A stretch of 64,000 nt of DNA from Microcoleus sp. FACHB-1515 (lineage in GTDB: Bacteria; Cyanobacteriota; Cyanobacteriia; Elainellales; Elainellaceae): assembly GCF_014696105.1 (NCBI RefSeq), contig NZ_JACJPO010000078.1:1-64000 (forward strand), written 5' to 3'. The position numbers and the translations under genes were made by a program. Under the pieces are notes generated by a model. That model was given only the letters and a program-made list of their open reading frames with translations, did not search any database and was not told where the DNA came from. Below, piece after piece: positions 17,594 through 26,940 of the stretch (its first letter is position 1; each line of letters opens with the position of its first letter).

Positions 17594-18017
17594 GATGCTG
17601 CTTTGTGGTGACTGCTCAAATAACTGGCAATTTAGCAGATAGCTCACTTAGCCAGAGTCGCCTGTCACGACCAACAGAAGCCATCATTCATACCGTGAAT
17701 TATAGTTTGCTGCAATTTTCGGCAAAACCACTCTGAAGGCGGATTTAGGGCTTTCTCCCACCCAATGACATACTCTTATATTCAGCAGTGAGCCGAGCCA
17801 AAAAACGGGAGTCGATCGCTCCTCCTCGACCTGTCCCTTAAGAATTGCGCCGGAATTACGATATCGCGCCCATCGATCGCGCCTCAGTGTCGTCGGGTTT
17901 CTGGTTTGGTTTCGCATAGATAGTAGACGCGATCGAAATTCGTCTTAGATTTTTATATTCAAGATAATGTTCGTTATCTTGAATTAGCACGGCGCGATCG
18001 AACTACCCCAAGCTACT
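17594..18017. other. Intergenic region with hairpin
   Basis: No convincing gene. A 77-codon minus-strand frame (17684-17917) has no recognisable features. The only structure seen is the inverted repeat at 17957-17984. Confidence 0.4.
17957..17984 (-). terminator. Hairpin downstream of AddA-like gene
   Basis: ATTCAAGATAA and TTATCTTGAAT form a perfect 11-bp stem with a 6-base loop. It sits 34 bases beyond the 3' end of the minus-strand helicase gene. There is no T run on the minus side, so termination is likely but not certain. Confidence 0.55.
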
Positions 18018-21000
18018 TTAACCGCTGCCTACCTGATGCTGGCAGACTTCACCATAAGGGCAACCCTGGCAGCTTATAGGCGTTGGATTTGCAGGATATC
18101 GTCCGCTGATGATGCCCTGCACGATCGCTTCAGATGCCAGTCCAACCTTTTCGAGATCGGCTGCTGTCCACGAGTGCAGGCGATCGTGTCGCAAATAAGC
18201 AATGTGAGCAGTCGATCGATTCAATGCTCGCGCATATGCCCAAAGCTGAAAGCGGTGATGGGCTGGGGCAACAATGCGATCGGTCTTGAAGTCCAAAATC
18301 CAATCTGTCCCGACTAAATCTACGATTCCCCGGAGCCTGAGTTTGCCTATTTTCCAGGAAATTGACTGTTCTCGCTCGATCGCAGTCGATCGCAAGGCTG
18401 CAAATGCCGCCGCTTGATCGAAGCGTTTCGCCAGCGCGATCGCCTCATCGACCAGCAGTTGAGCGGCAGTTGGGTCAAACTGGGCGAGGGCGATCGGATC
18501 GCGGATATCTAGCTCTAGGGCTTTGTGGGTTAGTGTGCCGACGCGACGAGCCGCGCTGCTGCCTTCTCCTGCACCCGGATGTCCGTCCACATAGCGAAAC
18601 TGGAAGCGCTTGGGGCAGAGTGCGTAGTCGCTGAGCGCAGTGACGGGCAGGTCAGACAAGCCCGGAGCGATCGCGCCGAGCAGCAGTTGTGTTGGCTGGG
18701 CGGGTGGAAGCGGGTCGGGTGGCAAAACGGGCAGGGCTGCTTCAGCCGAGAAGGGAACTGCAACAATTTCAATACCTGCCACAGCCAAGCCGGGACGCAG
18801 AATTTCTAGTCCGCCGCCTGTGCTATCTGCTGCCGTCAGGAGCAGGTGATCTCTGGCTCTGGTGAGGGCGACATAAAGGACTCGCTTGGCTTCTGCCGCT
18901 TCGCGCTGCTGTCTTAACTGCTTGAGGTGGCGGTAAAGGACGGGCTGTGAATCTTCTGTCTCTAGCGCTTTTAAAGCCACACCGACTTTCGGGTCAAAGT
19001 AGATGGCAGGCGAATCGGAGGCGGCAGCGCGAGTCAAGTCGGGCACTACGACGATCGGCCATTCCAGCCCCTTTGCGGCGTGGATAGTCATCAGTGCGAC
19101 AGCTTGCGCTTCTAGTGTCGGGCGGGGCACTTCGATCGCGGCTTGAACAAGCTGTTTGCACTGGCGCACCACGCCAAACAAATCGAGATTGCGGCGCTCT
19201 AGTTTGCCAACGAGTTCTCGCAGTCCGCGCCAGTCGGCCAAACGACGATCGCCCCCGCTCAAGTTGGTAATCACGGCAGTATAGCCCGTGAGCCGATCGG
19301 CAATTTGCAGCAGGCGGCTGGGCGATTCTGCTTGTCGATCGCCCAATAGCTGACTGAACACTCGAATCGGGAAAGCGAGTTCGGGCGCATGGCTTGATCG
19401 AATTCGCTGCCACCAAACAGCGTTCGACGTTCTCTCAGCCTGCATCACCTCAAACAGCAGGCGATCGCTGATCGCGAAAAACGGACTGCGGAGGACAGCA
19501 ATCAGCGCCAAATCGTCTTTCGGATCGGCTAAAAACCGCAGCAGTGCGAGTCCATCTTTGGCCGTGCGCGTTGCCAGCAAATCGCCGCCTCCCGTTTCAA
19601 CAGCGGGAATTCCCAGCGCTTGTAGCGTTTCGCCATACAGTGCCAGCGGTTCGCGAGTGCGTGACAAAATCGCAATGTCTCGGTATTCGACTGGACGCAG
19701 GCGATCGCTGGCTTTGTCGTGAATCATTGTGCCGCGATCGAGCATTTGCCTGAGCGTTTGGGCAATGTGGAGCGCTTCGGCCTGCTGACGCTGCGGCTTG
19801 TTGATTGCTGGCTCAGCCTGAATTGCGAAAACGCGCAGATGCGGTGCAAGGTGAGGAACTTGCTGACGGTGGGCGGTGAGGTTTTGGTGCAGGTTCGCTA
19901 GAACGGGCGCAAAGATTTGGTTAACCTGACCAATCAGGCCGTGATGGGTGCGGAAGCTTTGCGCCAAACCGACTGCCAAACCATCCCCTGAAACGATGCG
20001 ATCGCGAAACTGCTGAAACACCTCGACATCCGCTCGCCGAAATCCGTAGATCGACTGTTTAACATCGCCCACGATTGTCAAATAGGTGGCAGCGGTCGAG
20101 ATTTGCAGCAGTTCGGCCTGAACCGGATTGGTGTCTTGAAACTCGTCAATCAAAAAGACTTTCCAGCGGCGGGCGTAGTAGTCACGAACTTGAGGATTCC
20201 GCAGGGCTTTGAGCGCTCCCACTTCGAGATCGGCAAAAGTGAGAATGCGCCTGCGCTGCTTTGCCGCATTGAGAAAATTCTGCACAAGCTGAAAGGCTTG
20301 CCGCAGTGCGGACAGACAGATTGATAAGCGATCGTCTGCTTCTCCTAATTGCAGCGTAATCAATTGACGCTCCAGCGTTTTTTGAACAAGAGTTTTGAGC
20401 GCCTTTAGGCTTTCCTGCACAAATGCCTGTGGGCCCGCCTGCCAGTTTTTCGCACTGCCTTTGGAGCGCAAATTCAGGTCTCGAATCGTCTGCAAGCTGA
20501 ATTCAATTTGGCTGGACTGCTCGATCGATTCGATCGCCCCAACTGCAAGTCTACGATTGTTCTCTAGACTGTCACCTGCTGCACCTTCATGAGCGTTAAG
20601 CGTTGATTTTGCCGAGCGCCAGACGGAATGATGCCGCAGTTCCATCAGCGCATTTTGGCGTATTTGCGCGGCGAGATCTGCCCAAGTGCTGCAATCGTGC
20701 TTCAAGGCATATTCAGCCGCGATCGGATCGTCGAGCATTGCCTGTAGCGCTTCTGCCATCTGCGAATGAGGAATCTGGGCATAAAGTTCAAGCGGCAATC
20801 GATCGAGGGCGATCGCAAGCTGTTCGGCCTGCCAAAGCTGGCTGTCGATTTCATCGAGCATTCCAAAGCTGAAAGGGACGCTGGCGGCTGTGGGATGTTC
20901 GCGGCAGACACGAGCGGCGATCGCGTGGAGTGTGGTAATTTGGGCGGCTTCTAGCTCAGCGAGCAAATCCGATCGCTGCGGTAGCTGCTGAGCAACCAAG

Positions 21001-21200
21001 GCTCGAATGCGCGATCGCAATTCGGAGGCGGCTTTTTCGGTGAAGGTTGCTGCCACAATTTCGAGCGGCCTGTAGCCCTGCCGCAGATGAAACAAATAGC
21101 GCTCGGCGAGCATATGCGTTTTGCCCGTGCCTGCTCCGGCTGTGACGGCCACACTTGCTTCCGCATGAGCGGCTTGCTGCTGCTGTTCAGTCAGGCTCAT
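18018..21200 (-). CDS. AddA-like UvrD helicase with C-terminal nuclease
   Basis: A 1060-residue SF1A helicase-nuclease. Walker A is AGAGTGKT (21-28). Other helicase motifs include TFTEKAASEL, DEFQDTNPVQAELL (Walker B), GDVKQSIYGFRRAD (motif III) and MTIHAAKGLEWPIVVVPD (motif V). The C-terminus has a RecB-type nuclease with GIVDLVGTDWILDFKTD. Cysteines in ALCPKRFQFRY and CQGCPYGEVC could hold an iron-sulfur staple. With its partner it should unwind and resect double-strand ends for recombination. Its ATG overlaps the end of the partner gene in ATGA, so the two are coupled. Confidence 0.9.
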   Translation of the reverse strand: MSLTEQQQQAAHAEASVAVTAGAGTGKTHMLAERYLFHLRQGYRPLEIVAATFTEKAASELRSRIRALVAQQLPQRSDLLAELEAAQITTLHAIAARVCREHPTAASVPFSFGMLDEIDSQLWQAEQLAIALDRLPLELYAQIPHSQMAEALQAMLDDPIAAEYALKHDCSTWADLAAQIRQNALMELRHHSVWRSAKSTLNAHEGAAGDSLENNRRLAVGAIESIEQSSQIEFSLQTIRDLNLRSKGSAKNWQAGPQAFVQESLKALKTLVQKTLERQLITLQLGEADDRLSICLSALRQAFQLVQNFLNAAKQRRRILTFADLEVGALKALRNPQVRDYYARRWKVFLIDEFQDTNPVQAELLQISTAATYLTIVGDVKQSIYGFRRADVEVFQQFRDRIVSGDGLAVGLAQSFRTHHGLIGQVNQIFAPVLANLHQNLTAHRQQVPHLAPHLRVFAIQAEPAINKPQRQQAEALHIAQTLRQMLDRGTMIHDKASDRLRPVEYRDIAILSRTREPLALYGETLQALGIPAVETGGGDLLATRTAKDGLALLRFLADPKDDLALIAVLRSPFFAISDRLLFEVMQAERTSNAVWWQRIRSSHAPELAFPIRVFSQLLGDRQAESPSRLLQIADRLTGYTAVITNLSGGDRRLADWRGLRELVGKLERRNLDLFGVVRQCKQLVQAAIEVPRPTLEAQAVALMTIHAAKGLEWPIVVVPDLTRAAASDSPAIYFDPKVGVALKALETEDSQPVLYRHLKQLRQQREAAEAKRVLYVALTRARDHLLLTAADSTGGGLEILRPGLAVAGIEIVAVPFSAEAALPVLPPDPLPPAQPTQLLLGAIAPGLSDLPVTALSDYALCPKRFQFRYVDGHPGAGEGSSAARRVGTLTHKALELDIRDPIALAQFDPTAAQLLVDEAIALAKRFDQAAAFAALRSTAIEREQSISWKIGKLRLRGIVDLVGTDWILDFKTDRIVAPAHHRFQLWAYARALNRSTAHIAYLRHDRLHSWTAADLEKVGLASEAIVQGIISGRYPANPTPISCQGCPYGEVCQHQVGSG

Positions 21201-23824
21201 GCGAATTCTCCTTTGCGCTTAATTCTGCTGCCGCCCCGACAGGCCAAATCCATCGAGCAGTATTTGCAGGCGGCTCGATCGCGATCGGGGTGGACGGGGT
21301 AGTGTCCCTGCTGCAAGTGCTGTTTGACGCGATCGACAAATGCTTGCAGTGCAGGTTCATCGATCGTGACGCGCTGCAAGGTTTTTCCCTTGGTGAGCGA
21401 GTAGTAGTAGGCGTGATGCGGCGATCGATCGGGAAACAGCGAGGCGGCAGCTTGAACGTAGAGCGGTAATTGCAGGTCGAACGTTGCCTTGCCTGCGGCA
21501 TCTTTGGCTCCGATCGGCGGGCTGGAACTTGTTTTGTAGTCGAGAAAAATCAGACCGTTTTCGCTCTCATCAACGCGATCGATCACGCCTTGAACATTGA
21601 GGCCGAACCAGGTTGCGGTGAAAGCTTGCTCCTGGGCAATCACGGTTGCGTCTGGATGTAGAAAATCTGAAGCCGCGATCGCCCGTCGCAGCTTGATTAG
21701 ATGTTCCTGCCTGCGGGCAGACCAAGCTGGAAGGGGAGGGAGCGAAACTTCAATCTCGGCAGCTTCAAAAGCGGCATCGAGGCGATCGAGGATCTGCTGG
21801 CGAACATCACCAGCTTCGATCGGCTGGCGAAACGCAACTTCGAGCGCTTTGTGATACAGCCGTCCGCGCAGAGAAGGACTGAGTTCTGTTTCTGCTTCCT
21901 CTGCGTCTCGCAGCTTCAGCAGGTAGCGAGTAAACCACTTGAATGGGCAGTGTCCCAAAGCTGTTAGTTGAGAAGCGCTAAACACCCAATCGGCAGGATC
22001 GATCGCCTGCCCCACAATGCCGTCAAATTCATCCCATGTGGTCGATCGCTCTCGCCGCTGCTCAACTGTCCACGCACGGATTGCACTGGGTAAAACGTCA
22101 TCTTCGAGTAAGTTGCCGTGCTGAAGCTGGATCGATCGCATCTCTTCGCGGCTGGCAATTGGTAGGCTAGAACGTGATGGCTGGAGTTTGAGCCGAGCTA
22201 GATAGGGACTGGGCAGAACTGCCGCGTCTTCAATCAGCTTGGGGTAAGAAAGCGTTAGCCTGTCGATCGCCGTTCCCAGCAGGGCATAAAAAGACAGCGT
22301 TTCTCGTCGGGCAGTTGCGGCAGCATCGTCGAAGCGGAACCCCTGCGCGATCAGTTGTTGACGCTCATAGAAGTCCAGCACCGGATCATCTCGCACGATC
22401 GCAGGCAGCATTCCTTCTGCCATGCCCAACACAAACACGTGACGATACTGAGCGCCCATGACTGAAAGAGGAGTGTGCAGTTCAACGCCGCCTCGTCCCG
22501 GTTGGGCTGGAACGGTGAGCAGCGAAAGCAAGATGGCAATTTCTTCTGTAAATTCGATTAGCGTCAGGCGATCGGCTTCTGGCTGAGCCAGTTCGACAAG
22601 TCCAGCTTGCAGCTTGTAATAGGCCAGCATTTCACGCGGCCATCGCCTGCACCGCTGCCGCAAGTTAAACGCTTTTAGGGCAAGTTGCAGTCGCTCTACC
22701 CAGTTTTCGCGAGTGTCTTGCCGCTGCCAATCGAGCATGGTCAAATCGACGCCGCACCGTTCCCAGGCCGATCGCCCCTGCGGATGGCTGCGTCTGGCGA
22801 TCGCCCAAGTCTCATCCGGCAGCGCTTCAGACAAGACGTGGTTCAGCAGCTTTGCGGTTGCTTCAAAAGCAAAATCGCTCTGCACAACTTCAATCAGCAG
22901 TTGCAGCCACGCACCCAAACGAGTTTCGTGCAGAGGCACAGCGTACAGCGCCCGAATTGGAATTTCATATTCCCAAGCAACATCCAACAGCGTCGAGCCG
23001 TAAAAGGCATCATCTCGCGCCACCAGCACGATGTCAGCCGCCGCGCCACCTTGATGCAGAAGCTGTTTCACCTGCGCCAAGGCACCGCGCACTTCTGCTT
23101 CGAGATTGTCGTAGACCTGAGCTTGAATGGCGGCCAACGGCATATCCGTTTGCTGCAAAAAACGCTGCTGAGCCGGAGTGCTTGTTGCTCCCGAAAGCGG
23201 TTCGATCGCCCAGCCCCGCTGCTGTAACCAGGCGATTGTCTGCTGATTGTCCACATCACTCGATCCGGCACAAGGTAAAAACAGGACGCTACCGTCAGCG
23301 GCGATCGCATCGAGAAACGCCAGTTCGTCCCAGCGCGGCTGCACATAGCCGTAGACGCAAATTTGCTGGCAATCCTGCTCTTGTATGAGATCAGTCGCTC
23401 GCCAAAGTAGTTCTGCTGGATCGATCAGGCTAGCTGCTTGGAGTTGAGCTTGATAGGCAATCGCCAATTCTGCCAGCGATCGAATGCGCTCAGAAGTTCT
23501 TGCTGCAAGCGCTTGAAGTGAAACTCCAGAGCGCAAAATGGTGGCGATCGCTGGCTGGATGCGCTCAGCCATGCCTGCCACGTCGATCGTGGGTGACTGC
23601 TTGCGGATAGTGCTGCTTAAACTGCGATGGCTGGCGATCGCGGAGGCAATATGCAGCCCGTGCCGCTGACAAATTTCTTGCGCGAGTTGCTTAAGGCTGC
23701 AATGCGGCTGATCAAATAGTCGAGCCGCTTGGGGAGTTGCCGTAACGCTTCTCAAATTCGGCGCTGCCGCAATTTCTCGTACTGCATCGCTAAATGCTGA
23801 AGTGAGGTACAAAGTCCGGCTCAT
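21197..23824 (-). CDS. AddB-like nuclease subunit with FeS cysteines
   Basis: 875 residues. There is no Walker A at the N-terminus (MSRTLYLTSAFSDAVREIAA), consistent with an inactivated helicase-like half as in AddB. The C-terminal RecB-type nuclease shows GVIDRVDESENGLIFLDYKTS and a following Q-rich motif (FDLQLPLYVQAA). Four cysteines for an iron-sulfur cluster are visible: LGHCPFKWF plus CKYCSMDLAC. Middle motifs such as HTPLSVMGAQYRHVFVLGMAEG match the AddB arrangement. It forms a two-gene operon with the AddA-like gene. Length is somewhat short of Bacillus AddB (about 1160). Confidence 0.87.
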   Translation of the reverse strand: MSRTLYLTSAFSDAVREIAAAPNLRSVTATPQAARLFDQPHCSLKQLAQEICQRHGLHIASAIASHRSLSSTIRKQSPTIDVAGMAERIQPAIATILRSGVSLQALAARTSERIRSLAELAIAYQAQLQAASLIDPAELLWRATDLIQEQDCQQICVYGYVQPRWDELAFLDAIAADGSVLFLPCAGSSDVDNQQTIAWLQQRGWAIEPLSGATSTPAQQRFLQQTDMPLAAIQAQVYDNLEAEVRGALAQVKQLLHQGGAAADIVLVARDDAFYGSTLLDVAWEYEIPIRALYAVPLHETRLGAWLQLLIEVVQSDFAFEATAKLLNHVLSEALPDETWAIARRSHPQGRSAWERCGVDLTMLDWQRQDTRENWVERLQLALKAFNLRQRCRRWPREMLAYYKLQAGLVELAQPEADRLTLIEFTEEIAILLSLLTVPAQPGRGGVELHTPLSVMGAQYRHVFVLGMAEGMLPAIVRDDPVLDFYERQQLIAQGFRFDDAAATARRETLSFYALLGTAIDRLTLSYPKLIEDAAVLPSPYLARLKLQPSRSSLPIASREEMRSIQLQHGNLLEDDVLPSAIRAWTVEQRRERSTTWDEFDGIVGQAIDPADWVFSASQLTALGHCPFKWFTRYLLKLRDAEEAETELSPSLRGRLYHKALEVAFRQPIEAGDVRQQILDRLDAAFEAAEIEVSLPPLPAWSARRQEHLIKLRRAIAASDFLHPDATVIAQEQAFTATWFGLNVQGVIDRVDESENGLIFLDYKTSSSPPIGAKDAAGKATFDLQLPLYVQAAASLFPDRSPHHAYYYSLTKGKTLQRVTIDEPALQAFVDRVKQHLQQGHYPVHPDRDRAACKYCSMDLACRGGSRIKRKGEFA

Positions 23825-23855
23825 GCTTGGGAATGCTGTGAGTTTGGTAGGCGAT

Positions 23856-24104
23856 CTACTTCAAGCATTCCCAAAATTTCTTCAAACTCCCGGAGGACGA
23901 GTCTGTCCCTATCGAAGCAATATGTAGTTCACTGGCCTGCTTGATGATTGCTTCAAAGTTGAGGGATGCGATCGCACTTGAAAGCCCCATTTCGTTTGGC
24001 GATTGAGTAGGAGTGATTGGATGATTGATGCTAATTTCGATCGCTGCTTCAGAAATTTCACTATTGTGGTTCCTCGTTCGGGTATAACTATAATTTGAAT
24101 TCAC
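23856..24104 (-). CDS. Doubtful small ORF upstream of addB-like gene
   Basis: 82 codons from a GTG just beyond the palindrome at 24107-24126, ending 31 bases before the AddB-like start. The sequence (Ser/Asn/Ile-rich; SIGTDSSSGSLKKFWECLK at the end) matches nothing I know. It could be a small first gene of the addBA operon or chance. Confidence 0.3.
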   Translation of the reverse strand: MNSNYSYTRTRNHNSEISEAAIEISINHPITPTQSPNEMGLSSAIASLNFEAIIKQASELHIASIGTDSSSGSLKKFWECLK

Positions 24105-24106
24105 GT

Positions 24107-24126
24107 TACGTCCAACGTTGGACGTA
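24107..24126. promoter_or_regulatory. 20-bp perfect palindrome upstream of parA (parS/operator)
   Basis: TACGTCCAACGTTGGACGTA is a perfect palindrome 37 bases before parA and just before the divergent minus-strand genes. A copy with two changed bases lies inside parB (25349-25368). Location and recurrence fit a centromere (parS) or a Par operator. Confidence 0.7.
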
Positions 24127-24163
24127 GCTGCCCCAGTCGGTAGTTTTAGCTGGAGCGCACCGC

Positions 24164-24772
24164 ATGATTATTACGACTGCCTCGATGAAAGGCGGTGTTG
24201 CCAAGACGACTACGGCGATTCATCTTGCCGCCTACCTGCAACTACAAGGAACAACACTATTGATTGATGGAGACCCCAACCGCTCGGCAACGCGCTGGGC
24301 AGAACGAGGCATGGAGCAAGATGGGCTTCCCTTCAAAGTGGTTGGTGTCAATCAGGCTGCGCGATATAGCCGAGGAATCGAGCATTTTGTAATTGATACC
24401 GAGGCGAGCGCGGAGGAAGAGGAAATGAAGGAAATTGTAGACGGTTGCGACGTGCTGGTTCTGCCAACCACGCCTGACTCACTCTCGCTCGACGCGCTGA
24501 TTCAGACTGTCGAGTTACTCAAGAAACTGAAAGCCGACAAGTATTGTGTTCTGCTTACGCGCATTCATCCCCCTCCTCGACGCGAAGGCGAAGAAGCACG
24601 GGAGTTTCTTGAACAAATGGAATTTCCGCTGTTCAAGGGCAAGATCCGAGAGGCGGTCGCTTTCCAGAAGGCGGCCAATCAGGGCACGATTGTCAAGAAC
24701 GTGAAAGACCAGCGAGCAAAGACGGCTTGGAAAGACTACTGTGATATTGGCAAGGAGATTTACGGTGGCTGA
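24164..24772 (+). CDS. parA: ParA-family partition ATPase
   Basis: 202 residues with the deviant Walker A MKGGVAKTTTA (Lys9, Lys14) and Walker A' in LLIDGDPNRSATRW. The switch segment is HFVIDTEAS, with VLPTTPDSLSLDAL downstream. The length and lack of an N-terminal helix-turn-helix mark it as a small type Ib-like ParA, not a P1-type autorepressor. It uses the nucleoid as a matrix to distribute plasmid copies through its ParB partner. The parB start GTG overlaps its stop in GTGGCTGA. Confidence 0.93.
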   Translation: MIITTASMKGGVAKTTTAIHLAAYLQLQGTTLLIDGDPNRSATRWAERGMEQDGLPFKVVGVNQAARYSRGIEHFVIDTEASAEEEEMKEIVDGCDVLVLPTTPDSLSLDALIQTVELLKKLKADKYCVLLTRIHPPPRREGEEAREFLEQMEFPLFKGKIREAVAFQKAANQGTIVKNVKDQRAKTAWKDYCDIGKEIYGG

Positions 24773-25781
24773 CATCAAAAAACCAAATCGCTTCAGCGGC
24801 TTGATGCAGACGATTCGCAAAGAGTCGGAGGCGGTGTCTGTTGAGCCTGCTGCCTTGCCCGCTCCGCTTCCTCAAGCGATCGCTTCCCCAGATCCGATCG
24901 CTCCCCCAGATCTGATCGCCGCTCCCAGCCAAGCTGAAGTACTTTGGGTGGCACGCACTAAAATCCACCGTGATCTCGACCAAGACCGCCGCTACTTTGA
25001 TGAAACCGAACTAGACAACATGGCTGCGTCCATGCGATCGGTTGGCATGATCGATCCGTTATCCGTTCGTAGGCGGCCTGGAACAGTGGACGAGTATGAT
25101 CTGCTCGCGGGCGAAAAGCGTCATCGAGCGGCTGAACGAGCAGAACTTGACTTGGTTCTGGTACGAATTTTTGAAATTGATGACCAGACAGCCGATGATA
25201 TCAAATCGATCAGCAACCTTCAGCGCAGCGACCTGAATGCTTGGGAAGAAACGGCTGCGATGATGAAAATGCTGATGAGGCATTTGGGGCGATCGCAAGC
25301 CGAAGTCGTCAGCCTGCTCAATCAGGCAGCAAATGAGAAGCGCGGCCTTACGTCCAACGTTGTCCGTAAAGAAGATTGGGCAATTGTAGAAGACGTCTTT
25401 GAGATTGCTGGACGACTTTCGCCAGAAAGTTTCCGCAAGCATCGTCTGCCTTTGCTGCGGCTACCTGACGAGGTGCAAACTGTCTTACAGCAAGGCAAAC
25501 TGCACTATACTAAAGTCAATGAAATTCTCAAAGTGAAGGATGCCGACTTGCAGCAACAACTGTTGCAAGAGGCAACCGAGCAGGAACTATCTTTCGATCA
25601 GCTTCAAGAAAAAGTTAAGGCTCTGCGGCCTGTGCGAATTGAGAAACCGATCGATTTGCCGCAACGTCTGGTCGCGGTGCCCAGGCAGTTGAAGCAGGCT
25701 AAGGTCTGGACTGATCCAGGCAAACGCAAAAAGCTCGAAAAACTGCTAGCTGAGATGGAGCGATTGCTTGAAAAAGGCTAG
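24765..25781 (+). CDS. parB: ParB-family centromere-binding protein
   Basis: 338 residues from the GTG at 24765, chosen because AAGGAG sits 9 bases upstream and it overlaps the parA stop. The N-terminal ParB/sulfiredoxin domain spans about 50-140, with the CTP-site motif LLAGEKRHRAAERA (canonical GERRxRA). A helix-turn-helix region follows (SDLNAWEETAAMMKMLMRHLGRSQAEVVSLLN), then a charged C-terminus. It should bind the palindrome upstream of parA; the near-copy inside this gene is a second candidate site. Confidence 0.92.
   Translation: MADIKKPNRFSGLMQTIRKESEAVSVEPAALPAPLPQAIASPDPIAPPDLIAAPSQAEVLWVARTKIHRDLDQDRRYFDETELDNMAASMRSVGMIDPLSVRRRPGTVDEYDLLAGEKRHRAAERAELDLVLVRIFEIDDQTADDIKSISNLQRSDLNAWEETAAMMKMLMRHLGRSQAEVVSLLNQAANEKRGLTSNVVRKEDWAIVEDVFEIAGRLSPESFRKHRLPLLRLPDEVQTVLQQGKLHYTKVNEILKVKDADLQQQLLQEATEQELSFDQLQEKVKALRPVRIEKPIDLPQRLVAVPRQLKQAKVWTDPGKRKKLEKLLAEMERLLEKG
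25349..25368 (+). promoter_or_regulatory. Near-copy of the par palindrome within parB
   Basis: Matches the 20-bp palindrome at 24107-24126 in 18 of 20 positions; only the GA at positions 15-16 is changed to TC. It falls in the codons for LTSNVVRK of ParB. An intragenic parS is known in some plasmid partition loci. Confidence 0.6.
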
Positions 25782-25881
25782 GCGAAGTGCGACTACCTGA
25801 TTGATTTCGATCGCGGTCCCTATCAACTCCCGCTGCAAAATCAGCAAATTGAGAACACTCTTTCAATAACCAGTCCTCATT

Positions 25882-26874
25882 ATGCCTTTACCTGATCCGG
25901 TTCCTCGTCTTATCCATCCGCTTCCTACTTCTGCCTCGCAAGCTCGATCGAAGCCCATACTGCCAACAGATTTAAGGCAGCTTCGGGTTGACGAATTTCT
26001 TCAGGCGCGATCGCTCAACCCCCACAGCCGAAGAGCCTATCGGCAAGACTTGCAGTGCTTCCTTGACTGGACACCAATCGCTTGGGTAGACCTGACCCCT
26101 CGACTGATCGCCCAGTACAAAACCTATTTGCTGAGAATCAACGGCGAAACCGGAGAGCGCTACTACTCGGATGCTACGGTTGTCCGCAAGCTGGGCACAC
26201 TCAAAACCTTTTTCGGATGGCTGGTAAACTGCCGATACATCGAGTTTGATCCCACCCTGGAAGTGCAAGTGCCGAAGCTGCCAGAGCCGAAGGCAGACAA
26301 CCTGAGCGATGAGCTTGTCTCGCAGCTTTACACTTGGGCCGCGACGAGTTCGCTACCGGAGCGCAACATCGCTTTGCTCTCAGTTCTGGGGCAAGGTTTA
26401 CGTGCTAGTTCCGTCTCGCGTCTTGACCTGCAAGACTACGATGGCAAGCGGCTTACGGTTGAACACGACAAGCGCGATACGAGTCGATCGGTTCCGCTCT
26501 ACCCGCATACGCAAACTCACCTGAACAACTATTTGGAATGGCGATCGCACCAAGGGGAGGCATTGCAACCCGATCGTCCTTTGTTTCTATCACACTCGCG
26601 GCGCAATGCAGGCGATCGCTTGAGCTATGCCGGAATTCACAGCGTTATGCAGGCGATCGAGCGGGACACGGGCATCAAAGTTCATGCCCACCAATTGCGG
26701 CACACCTTTGGCACGAACCTCGTAGCACAGCGCCTCAATCCTTATCATGTCAAGACCATCATGGGCATTAAGTCTGATGCAGTTCTGCACCGCTACACTC
26801 AGGCTGCCGAAGCCCAAGCTGCTGAAACGGAATTTTGGGAGCTTGCCTGCAAGCAGCAGCCTCCAACCGAGTGA
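25882..26874 (+). CDS. Tyrosine recombinase (plasmid resolvase/integrase)
   Basis: 330 residues. A SAM-like core-binding domain (about 30-130) precedes the catalytic domain. Visible catalytic residues are Arg174 (GQGLRASSVSRL), the HxxR box His270-Arg273 (HAHQLRHTFG) and nucleophile Tyr305 (HRYTQAA). The usual second His/Trp position (LGHxx) reads MGIKS, so one member of the pentad is atypical. Position after parAB suggests dimer resolution or integration/excision of the plasmid. A palindromic hairpin lies 49 bases downstream. Confidence 0.9.
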   Translation: MPLPDPVPRLIHPLPTSASQARSKPILPTDLRQLRVDEFLQARSLNPHSRRAYRQDLQCFLDWTPIAWVDLTPRLIAQYKTYLLRINGETGERYYSDATVVRKLGTLKTFFGWLVNCRYIEFDPTLEVQVPKLPEPKADNLSDELVSQLYTWAATSSLPERNIALLSVLGQGLRASSVSRLDLQDYDGKRLTVEHDKRDTSRSVPLYPHTQTHLNNYLEWRSHQGEALQPDRPLFLSHSRRNAGDRLSYAGIHSVMQAIERDTGIKVHAHQLRHTFGTNLVAQRLNPYHVKTIMGIKSDAVLHRYTQAAEAQAAETEFWELACKQQPPTE

Positions 26875-26922
26875 AACTCAATGCCCGGTTAAGATATTTG
26901 CATGGTCTAGTGGCTACACTTG

Positions 26923-26940
26923 AGCATTCGGTCGAATGCT
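26923..26940. repeat. Palindrome downstream of the recombinase gene
   Basis: AGCATTCG-GT-CGAATGCT, a perfect 8-bp dyad flanked by CTAG on both sides (CTAG at 26907-26910 and in GGACTAG after it). It may be the gene terminator or a recombinase binding site. The 2-base centre is too short for a typical tyrosine-recombinase crossover region. Confidence 0.45.

Noticed and set aside
17684-17917. 77-codon minus-strand ORF
   Set aside because: No ribosome site, no domain-like composition; probably spacer.
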